DNA of 64,000 bases from Clarkia xantiana subsp. parviflora (Eukaryota > Streptophyta > Magnoliopsida > Myrtales > Onagraceae): NCBI GenBank assembly GCA_036873135.1, contig JAPTYO010000007.1, forward strand, positions 23,170,763-23,234,762, in the 5' to 3' direction. Both the position numbers and the translations under genes were made by a program. Numbering within the stretch: position 1 is the first letter of the stretch; each line of letters opens with the position of its first letter. The notes beneath the pieces are model-generated. The model ran no database searches, was not told the origin of the DNA, and was given only the letters and a program-made list of their open reading frames with translations. Below, piece by piece: positions 35,910-47,869 of this stretch.

Positions 35910-38900
35910 ATGATGTTCAGTGGTCAATCAATTTCTAGCAAACTTAAATGGAAATGGCGTGGTGACTCCTCTCTGAACACAAGCTTGCTTAATTATGTGC
36001 CTCCTGAGATTGAACTATCTCAATATGGACGGATTCCAAGTCCAGGCAGCGAAAGTCCTTCAGCACTTCTAAATGGTGAAAGCAGCTTTAATTTGGACCC
36101 AATTCTTGACTTGGACCTATTCTTCGGGCAGCTATATAACTATTATCTCGAGAAAGGTCTTTGGTGCATTATTACGAGCTGGATAGTGGAGCTTCTTGGT
36201 TTGGGTTTTATAATCTGTTTCTCTGGATTCTTGTTACTGTTTGTTGATTGGAATGGACTTAGCAATGCAAAGTGTGGGATCGATGCTGTTGAATCTGGAA
36301 TTAAACCATGTGATTTAAGTAAACAAGCTCTGCATCAGCATCCTTTGAGTCCTCTCACTGTGTCAAGGGCTATCATCGTTGGGTATTTAGGGATTTTCTC
36401 GATCTATTGGATTTTCTGTTTCTTGAGATTTTTTGCTCAGTTGAAGGATATTCTCAGAATACGCCATTTCTACTACAACAGGTAACTTCTACAGTTTTTG
36501 CAATATAGTTTTTAGTTTAAGTTTAAAAGAGCAATGTTGAAACATAGTGTGAAATTGTATAACATTAGAATCATTTCTATTTTAGGAAACTGTTGACTAT
36601 TTCATTAAATCATTCTCTAAAATAGTGACTTTTTTTCACTTTCTCACAAAAAATCTTCCATGACCAACTCCTTTGTAATGGGTTTGTGCAGTCTACATGT
36701 TACGGACAGTGAACTTCAAACAACGCCATGGCCGACAATCCTTGAGAAGATTGTTAAGTTACAGAGTTCTCAAAAACTCTGTGTTGTTAAGGATCTTTCA
36801 GCACATGATATAATGATGCGGATGATGAGGAAGGAGAACTTTTTAATTGCAATGGTTAACAGAAAGGTCCTTGCATTCGATATACCTTCATGGTTTCCTG
36901 GTGCTGGTCCAGCTGTAATTGGTTCAAATGGAAGAAGAAAAAGGTTGATTCTCACAAAGACATTGGAGTGGACTCTAGACTGGTGTATACTGCAGAGCAT
37001 GTTTGATCGGTAATGTTTATTTGCTTTGCCATATCAGTTAAGAGTGAACCAATTAATTTTCTATTTGATTAGTGTGCACTGCACGTTAAGAGTTCTATGC
37101 TATTGGATGATGAATTTTTCCTGACTTTTTTAAATTGTTTTTGTTCAGGAACTTCTGCATTCGAAGGGACTTTATTTCTAACCCAGAGGCCTTAAGGAAG
37201 AGATGCAAGCTTATTGCAGTGGCAGGATATATTCTCAGTCCATTTCTTGTCATCTTTGTTCTGGTGTACTTTTTCTTAAGGCATGCCGAACAATTGTATA
37301 ATCATCCAAAAACTGCTTCCTCACGAAAATGGTCAAATTTGTCAAAATGGATACTGCGGGAATTTAATGAGGTAAGAGCTGCTATCTCTTGGTTTTCCTC
37401 TGTTCTTTTGCTTTGATTTAATTGTATCAGACAAAGGCAAAAATGATTGATTTTTATGATTAACCATCATTTGCTTTATCTATCTATATATATATATGTA
37501 GCTGTATGTTGTTAGGGAGATTTATAATTTGGTTTTAATTAAAATATAATATTTTGCAGGCCGACCATTTGTTTCAGCATCGACTCAACAGCAGCATACC
37601 ACAGGCTTCAAACTATATAGAGCAGTTTCCATCGCCTATCATTACAATAATTGCAAAATTCATTTCATTTGTCTCTGGTGGATTCGCTGCGATTCTCATC
37701 ATGATTGCTTTTGTGGACGAGTCTCTGCTGGAGGGCAATGTATGAATCTTCTCATGCTCTTGTTCGCACATTAATTTGGACTTTATCTTTTTACTCATAT
37801 ATTTGAGTTATGCAGATATTTGGCCGCAATCTTCTATGGTACATGGCTGTGTTTGGAACAATTTCAGCTGCTAGTCGCACTGCTATTGCAGATGTGCTTC
37901 TTGTACTTGATGCCGAGGGGGCAATGTCAAATGTTGTCCAACATTCACACTACATGCCCAAGAAATGGCGGGGTAGAGAGCACACCCAAGATGTTCGCAA
38001 GGAATTTGCAACTCTCTTTAAGGTATAGGAAAATATTTTTGTTCTCATGAACACAGAGCATTGCATGATGAGCCCAATTTTTTTTTTTGTTTTTTCTAAA
38101 AATGCAACAAAAAAGATGAGTAAAATGAATACCTTGATTTCCAAGGCCTAGAAGCATCAAGCAAATATGCAAAGAATAGTTGTTTTTATGCACTTGACTG
38201 CATGGTTATATGGTGATTGTGCTTTTTCTTTCAAGGGAATGGCTAAAATGAGGTAGGCCATATCAGGTGGAGTATTTTAGGCTTTTTAGTTTTTAGCCAT
38301 TGGATATGAAAAAAATGTATTTTTTTTAAGTTAAATAAATTATGCTCAATCTTGGTTCTGTTTCAAATGCAATGGCTTTCACCCTCTCAGCCTTATGTAA
38401 GCCCTTATCTTAATGAACGTCCTTATTTCAAAGACAGCTATTTGACATTTCAGAGTCTTACGTAGCATCTCTGTTGCAGTTCACTTTAAAGATGCTAATG
38501 GAAGAGATCGCGTCAATTTTCCTTACACCATACCTGCTTTTGTTTATTGTTCCAAAGGTATGCATTATATGCTGCTTTAATCCAGCAAACTTTCTTATGC
38601 TCTCCTTTAAGTTAAAACTTCAGGTAGCTCGGGTTCTTGAATTGGTAGTATTATTATAACGATCAATTTTGACCAAAATTCTTTTCTGCAGCGGGTAGAC
38701 GATATTTTGCAATTTATATCTGATTACACTGTACACATTGAAGGTGTTGGAGATGTCTGCAGGTGATAATTTTCACCCCAATCAATTAATTGTTTTTTTC
38801 TTCTGGATTTTCTTATGTTAAAAGATTTTGAGATAGATTATCGCCTATAATTTGGACCCTGCTCTATTAACATTTAGGAATCTTATATGCTTTGCAGCTT

Positions 38901-40069
38901 TAGTCTGTTTGATTTTCAAAACCACGGCAACAGCAACTACGCCTCGCCTTGCCATGCTCCTCAGAATCAGAGAAGCTCTCAAGGGAAAATGGAGAAATCC
39001 TTCTTGAGGTACAGAATATTTATGAACTAACATTTATTGGTGGAAGTTTTTGTTATCTTATGAAACTTGACGAGAAATTGTAAATAACTTCTTTCTTTAA
39101 CCAAAACTGTGGAAAACAAGTTTATGTTTTTATTCATGAAAAGTGTCAACTTTATAGGTGAGATATTGATCAGTTTCTTGAAACAGTAAAAGATTCAACC
39201 TTTTTCGCTAAATTTCACATTTTGTTCCATTTTGCAGCTTCCACAGCAGCTACCCATCGTGGGAACCCGAACCTCTAGGAAAGCAGTTCCTATCAAACCT
39301 GAGAACTTTCAGGGACGAGATGCTTGGTGTCCAAGCAACAAACAATTATACCTATTCACCTCCCCACTTGTGGCTTGGAGATGCAAATCTAAGAAACCGT
39401 AAGGACCAGAACAGCTTTTACTCGAGACAAACTCAGCAAGATGTTCTCCGAACAGGGACCCACCTGGGTTCTCTGTGGCCATTCGATATCAACCAAAGGA
39501 ACCACCCTTATCTTCTTGATTGGTACTATACTTGTCGACCTCATAATGCCAATGTTGTCAATGAACGTTCCTGGGAAGACCCGTTACCAATGGGGTTCCC
39601 CGAGCAACAACAGAAAGAGTTGTGGGTCCCACCCGATTTTGCGCAAAATGAGGTTAAGTTTGAAGGAATGTGGGGTGGGGAATCGGAAAACCTTGGAAAT
39701 CGGTCTCAATCCCACATGGGCGCCTCCACTTCCGATCCTCTGTTCAGAGAAAGCATGTTTCTGCAGCAGGATAACTATTCTCATACTTCGCCGAGCCACT
39801 GGTGGGACCGGAACCGTGGTGGTACGACCAATCAGGTTGAGACAAGTTTCATCGAGCCTCCTGATTTCAATAACAACCGCCGAGGTTTGAGCAGTAACTA
39901 CTTAGACAGCTGTTCGGAACAAAGTGCAGAGGAGTGGCCACATCAGCAGTTGACGAATCCAAGACTGTCTCGCACGATGTTCTTGGAGGACTTGGAGGCA
40001 GGGGATGTAAGTCTCCATTTCGATGATGTTTATAGTAAGCCTCCGGAAACTCCGAGGATTGACTTATGA
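35910..40069 (+). CDS. ATG9: Autophagy-related protein 9 (lipid scramblase of phagophore formation)
   Basis: ATG9 is the only multi-spanning core autophagy protein; it rides on Golgi/endosome-derived vesicles that seed the phagophore and scrambles lipids supplied by ATG2. Nine coding exons join in frame: 35910-36481, 36692-37009, 37149-37371, 37560-37739, 37816-38022, 38480-38557, 38692-38762, 38898-39008 and 39238-40069, giving 863 aa, close to the 866 aa of Arabidopsis ATG9. The start MMFSGQ and KWKWRGDSSL ... VPPEIELS match plant ATG9. Core signatures include MRKENFLIAMVNRKVL, CRRDFISNPEALRKRCKLIA-type sequence in exon 3, NLLWYMAVFGTISAASR in exon 5, and SIFLTPYLLLFIVPK plus VDDILQFISDYT in exons 6-7. 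The long last exon is the polar, plant-specific cytosolic tail. A leader intron is likely (35321-35902). I see no defect. Confidence 0.97.
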
Positions 40070-41535
40070 ATGAAGCAAGCAGCAGCAGTAGTCATGGTTA
40101 GTGAAATCGAAAGTTCTCCTTTTTGGGCTTCGGTTTCCGTTATGATCATTGAAAAACATGCATGAGTTTTGGCCATGAGAACATAACAGAACATTTCGTG
40201 GCGAAAACTCTGGATTCTTTTATGTATATATAGGATTTGTTTTTTTTAAGGGGTTTGGTTCCGAATGCGGCTTGGGGTTGTAATTGGAATATGAATGATT
40301 TGTCGGTTGTCGATTCGGATGGTTATAAACATGTATGTGCAGACTGAATTTTCTGTGTTCAATATGATTTAGATTCCCCAATTGTTCGTTGTATTATGTG
40401 GTTTGGTTGATGTTTTTTTCTTGTGCATGAAGATGACGTGTAGTATCCTGTGTGTTCGAGCTATGCTTGAAATTTGTTTATTCGGATTAAAAAAAATTTA
40501 AGGGTTAGAAGAACCTACAACGTCTGGTGTTGTGGAATGGAATCAACATTTCCAGAGAGACTGTTTGTGGTAACTTACTTTTCAGTGGCTTTAACTTGTA
40601 GTTTCAGCTGATGTCTCGAATCTAGCCATCTTTAAGGGTGTTAATGAGAAGCTACAAAAAGCTTCTTCTGACTACTTTACATTGTTTATGACTGAACCAA
40701 AACTACAAGTTGTTGGAGTTGGTGCAATTGTATCATGGACCAGTGCATCCCATTGGCAATGAGACCAGTGCACCATGAAGAAGACGTGTAGTATACTAAA
40801 AGAAACGCATTATTCGGTGTGTTCGAGCTATGCTTGAAAATTGAAATACTTATTCGAATTCAAAAATTAAAAAGTTAAGAATCTAAAATATTTTGTTACT
40901 AATCGATGTTTCAAATTTAAAATGTTAATATTCGGTGTTTTAATTATTAAGTTTGTTGTTTTTAAATTTTTTTCAACTGATTTCTGTGAAAAATACTTGT
41001 TTTAAGCAATAAAAACAATTTTTTCAACTGATTTTCGTGTTAAAATTTGTGTTTTAAGCAACAAAAACATGTTTTTAGTTTCTAAACTATCTGATTTATT
41101 ACATATGGGTTAAATTTATTTGATACTTAAAAAATATATTTTTATTTTAAAGAAAAAACATGAAAATCAAAGAAGTAAAGTATACCAAATATTAAGGCGG
41201 AGAAAAAAATCCGACAAACCCGAATTTCCAAAAAAAACCTCCATAACCCGTTTCGAAATTGGGCCTGAGCCCGTATGGGAGGGACTTTTACTCCCAAGTA
41301 GGGCTAGGGCTAGGGTTTTTTTTTTTTTTCAAAAAATCTCAAAACTCCCGAATGTCTATAGTTATTTACCATAATTCAACAATTTTCAACTTAAATAATC
41401 TAATTATACTTAAAGTAGATGGTATATAAAATAAAGCCTACTTAGTAAGTAACTAACATAGCTTCATTTCTTTTTTCGTCAAGGTATCGTAAACTGTCTA
41501 GACATTTAGTTTTAGCTTTTTCTTTAAATATTCTT
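40070..41535. other. ATG9 3' flank with repeats
   Basis: The ATG9 3' UTR probably ends before 40400. A direct repeat (GACGTGTAGTAT ... GTGTTCGAGCTATGCTTGAA) occurs at 40434-40480 and again at 40783-40837. The stretch at about 40870-41150 resembles the TIR element in the psbW introns (GTTAAGAATCTAAA, TTTAAAATGTTAATATTCGG). No gene is seen. Confidence 0.5.
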
Positions 41536-42372
41536 CGCCCATGTAAACCCTAAACCCGTTAATAACCTTGGAAAGATCTGAATTTAGGCCCATGTTAACT
41601 AGAGATGTCTGAATTTTCAAATGTTGATTTGAGAGGTCTGAGGTTTCAACTTTGTGGATATAAGAGGTCTCCGTTAATTTTTTCCGTTAAAACTAACGGT
41701 AGTTGGTCACATGCCTGGCATGTGACCAGAAATAAAATTAAATTCCCAAAATGCCCTTCTATCAAGTGTGCCCCTCACATGCTTGAAGTGAAGAGACAAA
41801 AATGCCCTTAAAGCCACCACGGCTCCGGTAACCACCACCCGACTCCGGCAAACACCACTCCGGCGACCACCACCCTAGCTCCGGCGACCATCACCCACTT
41901 CCGGCGACCGCCACCACGGCTTCGATCGGAGTTTTTTGGCTCCGATTTGGGCCCAATCGGGGCCGGTGGATCCGATTTGGGCCTAATCGGAGTCGTGGTG
42001 GTGGTCGCCGGAGTTGGGTGGTGGTCGTCGAAGCCGAGGTGGTGGTCGCCGGAGTCGGGTGATGGTCGCCGGAGCCGAAGTGGTGGGAGTCGGAGCCGGG
42101 TGGCGGTGGACGGAGCCGGGGTGGTTTTAATTTGACTTCATGGGTAATTTTGTCATTTTACATTTTCGCAAATAAGATATTAAATAAAACAAAATATTAA
42201 AAGGTGGTGGAATGTCATTTCACACAATTATGTTAAATTTAATCCTAAAAATGGACGGAAAACCTTAAATCAACAAAGTTGAAATTTCAGACCTTTCAAA
42301 TTAACTTTTGAAAATTAAGACCTCTCCGGTTAACATGGGGCAAATTTCGGAGCTTTCCTAGGTTATTAACCC
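41536..42372. mobile_element. Mutator-like hairpin element with minisatellite hairpin core
   Basis: The arms begin at GTTAATAACCTTGGAAAG (41558) on the left and end CTTTCCTAGGTTATTAACCC (42372) on the right. An exact 9-bp repeat AATATTCTT occurs at 41527-41535 and 42373-42381, but about 20 extra bases lie between the left copy and the visible start of the arm. The core 41815-42125 is itself an inverted repeat made of CCGGCGACCACCACC and GGTGGTGGTCGCCGG units around GATCGGAGTTTTTTGGCTCC. It has no gene. Confidence 0.75.
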
Positions 42373-42381
42373 AATATTCTT

Positions 42382-43107
42382 TGCACTAGATCATTTATTT
42401 ATAGTTTTAGATTTTACCATTTAAATCTTCAACTCTTTTCAAGTGATGGAGCTGGTTTGGAGTTGATTTGGAACTGACTTGGAGTTGGAGTTGATTTGGA
42501 GATGCGTTGAGCTTGAATGCTAGTGTTTGTATTGTAGAACTTAATCTACGTGTACGAACTTAATGAATTGTTTGTGAACTTGATGTATGTGTTAGTGAAT
42601 TCAAGGTATGTGTTCGTGAATTTGATGAATGCTAGAACTTGGATTTGTATTTGAGTTGAAAATTAAGTTTTATTTTCATTCTTAGGTGTAAACTAGAGTT
42701 GTCCCTAACCCGTTCCGAATTTGAAAAGTCCCGACCAAGTAGGGACTTTTTCAAATCTTTAACATAGAGCTAGGGCTATAGACGGTTGTGGAAAATCCTG
42801 AAAACTAAGGCTAAAAATATTTTCTTGAAAAACCCCACCCGTTTGTCCGAAGTCACCCCTACCATATATCAACATTTTAAATTCGAAACTAAGGATTAGC
42901 AATACATAGTATATTTACGACTGTTTTTAGTAACCCAAAATCCAAGCGATCCCACTCCAATTTTCAAATCCGACATATATAAAGTTTCATTTCACAGTTT
43001 TTATACCCGCACTATGAACGATTTTAACCGAAATAAAGCGACACAAGATTTTGCGAGGGTTTAAGCCATCGTCTGTCTTCACTTTCGACTTCACGTTCGT
43101 CTTCACC
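42382..43107. other. Spacer and promoter of the TPR gene
   Basis: AT-rich DNA. Short repeats of GAGTTGATTTGGA and GTGTTCGTGAATTTGATG occur at 42455-42640. The TPR 5' UTR probably lies within the last 100 bp. No gene is seen. Confidence 0.5.
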
Positions 43108-45779
43108 ATGAGGAAAGCTTCGACTTCTCTTCTCTCATACCTCTCCCGCCGCAAACCCAATGTTCTTCCCGCCGTCAATTCGAGAACTTACAGATCAGAG
43201 ATCGTTCCTTGCTCAATATCCCATGGCTTGCTCCTTAAGCCCCACAAATTCAACTCGAACCCATTTCGGAATTTCGATTCCCTTGCTGAGAAATCGACCC
43301 AAATCTCCCCTCGGCAGAGAAAGCTTCAAGAAAAATCGCAGCTTGAAGAGGATTTCGAGTCCTCAGAGGATATTGACGACATGGTCGCGGCCTTCACGAA
43401 GATGGAGGCATCATGCGACGAGAAAGTTGTAGGCTTAGCGGCGTTGAAGATTGGTCTGAAACTCGATCAAGAGGATGAAAACCCTGATAAGGTGCTCGAT
43501 TATGGTAATCGAGCTTTGAGCGCTTTGGATAAAGACGGTAAGTCAAGTTTACCCGTTGCCATGTCTCTGCAATTGATGGGTTCTGCTAATTTCAGCTTAA
43601 AGAAGTTCAATGATAGTCTAGGGTTTCTAAATAGAGCTAATAGAATGCTGAATAAGTTAGAGGAAGAAGGTGGATTTGAAGAAGATGATATTCGTCCGAT
43701 TCGCCATGCCGTGCTGCTTGAGTTAGCAAATGTGAAAACTGCAATGGGGAGGAGAGAAGAAGCCATTAGGAATCTCAGAGAATGTTTAGAGATCAAAGAA
43801 ATGATGTTTGATGAAGATAGTAGAGAGTTGGGGAAAGCGAATCGTGATTTAGCAGAAGCTTATGTTTCGGTGTTGAACTTCAAGGAAGCCCTTCCCTTCA
43901 GTTTAAAAGCTCTAAAAATTCACCAAGATCACCTCGGTAATAACTCGGTTGAGGTTGCTCATGATCGTAGAATACTCGGTGTGATTTACAGCGGATTAGA
44001 GGAACACGAAAAAGCCCTAGAACAGAATCAATTCTCGCAGAAGGTGCTAAATAACTGGGGTCTCACCTCCGATCTGCTCCGGGCAGAGATTGATGCTGCA
44101 AATATGCAGATTGCTCTGGGCAAACACGAACAAGCCATAAACAGCCTTAGAGCCGCTGTCCAAAAAACAGAAAAAGACAGTGAAATGAGAGCTCTCATCT
44201 TTATTTCAATGGCGAAAGCTTTGTGTGAACAAGAAAAGTTCAACGATGCAAAGCGGTGTTTGGAGATTTCATGTGGGATTCTTGATAAGAGAGAAAAATC
44301 CTCTTCTTCAGAAGTTGCAGAAGCTTATTCGGAGATAGCAATGCAATACGAGGCAATGAATGAGTTTGAAACCGCTGTTTCTCTACTAAAGAGAGCCTTG
44401 GCTCTGCTTGAGAAGCTTCCTCAGGAGCAGCATTCAGAGGGAAGTGTTTCTGCTAGAATTGGGTGGTTGCTCTTGCTGACTGGGAAGGTTCAGCAGGCGA
44501 TTCCTTTCTTGGAGAGTGCAGCAGAGAGGTTAGAGGCGAGTTTCGGTCCCAAACATTTTGGAATTGGTTACATTTACAACAACCTTGGAGCTGCTTACCT
44601 CGAGCTTGATAGGCCTCAATCGGCTGCACAGATGTTTGCTGTTGCCAAGGATATTATGGATGTTGCGCTCGGTCCTCACCATGTGGATTCGATCGAGGCA
44701 TGTCAGAATCTTTCAAAAGCATATGGCGATATGGGAAGGTGAGAAATTTGATTCTTGAACAAGTTTATGTTGTAGCTTACATGTGCATTGTATGCAAAAA
44801 AATTCTTGCTCCTTTTGAGTTGTTGAAAAATGACTTCTTTTTTCTACAGACAAATGCCTTGTATGTTTACTGGATCATTATGTCATCTGGGTCATGCCAA
44901 ATTCGTTTTTTTAATCTGTTATCGTTATTCCTGCTCCTGAAAATCGTGAAAACTTAGTTAGAAAGGAAGAAAAATGATATTTTTTCTGAAAATAATATCC
45001 ATATTTAGGGGAAAAGTGATTCACTGAACTATTCAACAGTTCCATGGAATGGGAAAGATTTCATTTTCTTTATTTATAAAGTTTCAAAATGTGTACTGGT
45101 TGTTACTCATATGTTGTGGCTTACACGTGCATTGTATGCAAAAAAATATTGCTCCTTTTGAGATATTGAAAAAGGACTTATTTTTCCTACAGACAATTGC
45201 CTTATATGTTTACTGGAACTTAATATGTCATTGGGTCGTGCCAAATTCGTATTTTTTAATCTGTTATCATGATTCCTGCTCCGTGTGAATCGTGAAAACT
45301 TAGTTAGAAAGTGAAGAAAGGTTATCTTTTTCTGAAAAGAACATCCATATTTAGAGAAAAAGCGATTCACTGAACTATTCAACAGTTCATAGAATGAGAA
45401 AGATTTCATTTTTCTCAATAAAGTTTCAAAGTGTGCATTGTTTGTTACTCATATGTTGTGTGTACCTGCCAAACTTATGCTGTAGTTCTCAAATTTATGT
45501 CTTTTCATACCGAACTATTGGTACCTAAACTTTGATGTCTGAGAATTCATTGGTTTGGATGGATGCAGCTATGCAATTGCACTAGAATTTCAGCAGAAGG
45601 TGATTGATGCTTGGGGAAGCCACGGACCAACAGCAGAAGATGAGCTCAGAAACGCACAACACGCGATGGAAGAGCTAAAGAAGAAGGCCCGAGCAGCAGC
45701 AGCTCCCGAGTCCTCCACAAAAACAGAGCAATCCGACCTTCCGGTCACCCACCTGCCAGCGGTGAAAAAGTTGACATAA
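43108..45779 (+). CDS. Organelle-targeted TPR protein, kinesin-light-chain-like
   Basis: Two exons, 43108-44738 and 45569-45779, join in frame to 613 aa. The ATG at 43108 is chosen; the frame upstream opens only with TTG. The N-terminus (MRKASTSLLSYLSRRKPN, rich in Ser and Arg, no acidic residues) looks like a mitochondrial or plastid presequence. About ten tetratricopeptide repeats follow from residue 110 on, e.g. RREEAIRNLRECLEIKEMMF, NFKEALPFSLKALKIHQDHL and GYIYNNLGAAYLELDRPQSA, of the tandem long-TPR type found in kinesin light chains and plant homologues such as At5g53080. The C-terminus is Ala/Lys-rich and polar. No motor-binding role is implied; function unknown. The single intron (44739-45568) contains a tandem duplication. 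Confidence 0.92.
44765..45450. repeat. Tandem duplication of about 340 bp in the TPR gene intron
   Basis: Two adjacent copies, about 44765-45105 and 45106-45450, share GTGCATTGTATGCAAAAAAA, CTCCTTTTGAG, GACTTATT/GACTTCTT and TTCACTGAACTATTCAACAG in the same order. They have diverged by scattered substitutions and small indels, so the event is not very recent. Splice sites lie outside. Confidence 0.85.
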
Positions 45780-46133
45780 TTTGATTTTCTTATTTAAGGC
45801 TTCATCTGTATTCGAATTTTGTGGTTGTAATTCGTAAATCTTGGTACTGTTATACAGGAAATGTTGAGCCATTTGTATTGCTTTCCTCTGTTTCTTCACT
45901 CTGGTTAGGAAATAATAAAAAGATTTAAGATTTTCTGATGTAAATGTACGGAAATGGAGGTAGTAGTGTAGTAATAATGAAATGAAATGAAATATAAAAC
46001 TAAAAGTGAGAGTGTCAATGTTGTATTAAGTTGACTTTTGGTGTTAATGTTGTATTGTATATAAGTTGTCTCTCGCAATGACAGTTCCTCCAATGCTATT
46101 TTATAAGCATAACTTATAAGTACTATAATATAA
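45780..46133. other. TPR gene 3' flank
   Basis: The 3' UTR of the TPR gene and AT-rich DNA. No other feature is seen. Confidence 0.5.
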
Positions 46134-46142
46134 TATAATTGA

Positions 46143-46724
46143 GGGTTAATAACTAATAAAATGTCTGAGGTTTGGCAAATATTAAAATTTGGTGTTTGTT
46201 GTTGAAATTGACTATCCAGGTTTGGTGTTTATTGAAATTTGGTGTCTCTGTATATTTTTAGGGTTAACTCTAACGGAAGTGTATCATGTGACCCTCACGT
46301 GAGCTCGATAAAACGGATATCCAAAAAATGCTCATACGTGAAAAATCTGACCTTCAGTTACCTAGCGAATTGACGAAATTACCCCTCCTAGCTAAGTCAA
46401 CAACTATAGGATTTTTGGGTGGTGGCCGGCCGGAGTAGGGTGGTTTTGGGTGGTGGCAGACAGGAGTTGGGTGGTGGCCGGCCGGAGTTGGATGGTGGCC
46501 GACCGGAGTTAAGTGGTGGTTGTTTTAATTTGACTCTAGGGGTAATTTCGCCACTCCATATTGGTAGAAAGGGCAATTCCGACTTTTCACAAATTCTGTC
46601 AAAATTAACACCGGTTTTGGACGGAAAACCAAATTTCAACAAAGTCCAAACCTCAGACTGTCCATTTTAACACTTTAAAGTTCAACTTGGGTCAAATCTC
46701 AAACAATTTATTAGTTATTAACCC
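46143..46724. mobile_element. Mutator-like hairpin element, 582 bp, with exact 9-bp target duplication
   Basis: The ends are GGGTTAATAACTAATAAA and, reversed, GGGTTAATAACTAATAAA. An exact TATAATTGA flanks it at 46134-46142 and 46725-46733. The core 46415-46525 repeats GGTGGTGGCCGGCCGGAGT units. Its arms match those of 52511-53042. It has no gene. Confidence 0.92.
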
Positions 46725-46820
46725 TATAATTGAAATCTCGATACCCCTGCCACAAATATGTCTTTCTCTTAAGGAGTAACTGTCTCTCAGGAGCGTCCTT
46801 TTGAAGATTTGCTATTATTA

Positions 46821-47627
46821 GGTTTTTTATCCAACATTTTTTACAACATTTAGGTTTTTATTTAATGTTTTTTTAACCTAGTTTTGGTACCATAAGTTTG
46901 ACAACTTTTGGCTTTTGGTCCAGCCGTAAGTTGACTGTCAGTTTGACCGTTAAATAGTCACGTGACTTGCACATGCCTAGCCTCAAACTTTTATTTTGTT
47001 CGGTTTAGTCATCAAATTTGTTGTCCTAACTTTTATTTTGCAATTTAGCCCTTAAACATTATTAGCCGCACCCTATGAATAAATTGACCTAGACATGGTC
47101 CGACTCATGGCTAGGCCGGACCATGGCTAGGGTCGCCAGACTTGGGCGATCTTAATCATAGTCCGACCTAGCCATTGGTCGGACCATGATTAGGGTCGTC
47201 GGACCTGGACGACCTTAATCATGGTCCGACCTAGCCATTGATCGGACCATGATTAGTGTCGTCAGACCTGGACGAACCTAACCATGGTCTGACCTAGTCA
47301 TGGACGACCCTAACCATGGTTCAACCTAGCCATGAGTGAATAATGACTAGATCAATTTAGTCATATGGTGCGGTTGATAATGTTTAAGGGCTAAATTGCA
47401 AATATAAAAAGTTAGGACAATAAATTTGAGGATTAAACTGAACGAAAAAAAATTGGGACTAGTCATGTTTAAGTCACATGACTATTTAACGGTCAAACTG
47501 ACGGTCGACTAATCGGATGGACCAAAAGCCAAAAGTTGTCAAACATATGGTATCAAAACTAGTCAAAAAAATATTGGACTAAACTCAAAAGTTGTCAAAG
47601 ATGTTGGACCAAAAGACTTGTTAACCC
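46821..47627. mobile_element. Long-arm Mutator-like hairpin element, 807 bp
   Basis: Same family as 6427-7203: both carry TTTGGTACCATA, GTCAGTTTGACCGTTAAA, GTCACGTGACTTGCACATGC (here 46957-46976) and a core of ATGGTCCGACCTAGCCAT units. The flanking 9-mers CTATTATTA (46812-46820) and TTATTATTA (47628-47636) match at eight positions. The left end has lost part of its GGGTT start. Confidence 0.8.
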
Positions 47628-47650
47628 TTATTATTATTATTATTATTATT
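47628..47650. repeat. (TTA)n microsatellite
   Basis: About seven TTA units directly at the right end of the hairpin element, overlapping its target duplication. Confidence 0.85.
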
Positions 47651-47845
47651 TGTTTTCTACAAAGTGTCATAAGTATCCGATCTTAGAATAATTTTTATTC
47701 ACACAGAGTCTGTCTGAAAGGAATAAAGTGATGATCATGATTGTTTTTTTTAATTCACGTGACTCGAACAAGATTTGAAACTGATACTCCTAATTAAAAG
47801 ACAAGTATTGAACTGTTACTAATTATATTACACTAGATATTTTGC

Positions 47846-47860
47846 CCGCGCTTTGCGCGG
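47846..47860. repeat. GC hairpin CCGCGC-TTT-GCGCGG
   Basis: A perfect 6-bp GC stem with a 3-nt loop inside very AT-rich DNA, within CACTAGATATTTTGCCCGCG. This type of motif is common near one end of non-autonomous plant elements, so it may mark an element boundary; the other end was not identified. Confidence 0.5.
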
Positions 47861-47869
47861 TATGCAAAA

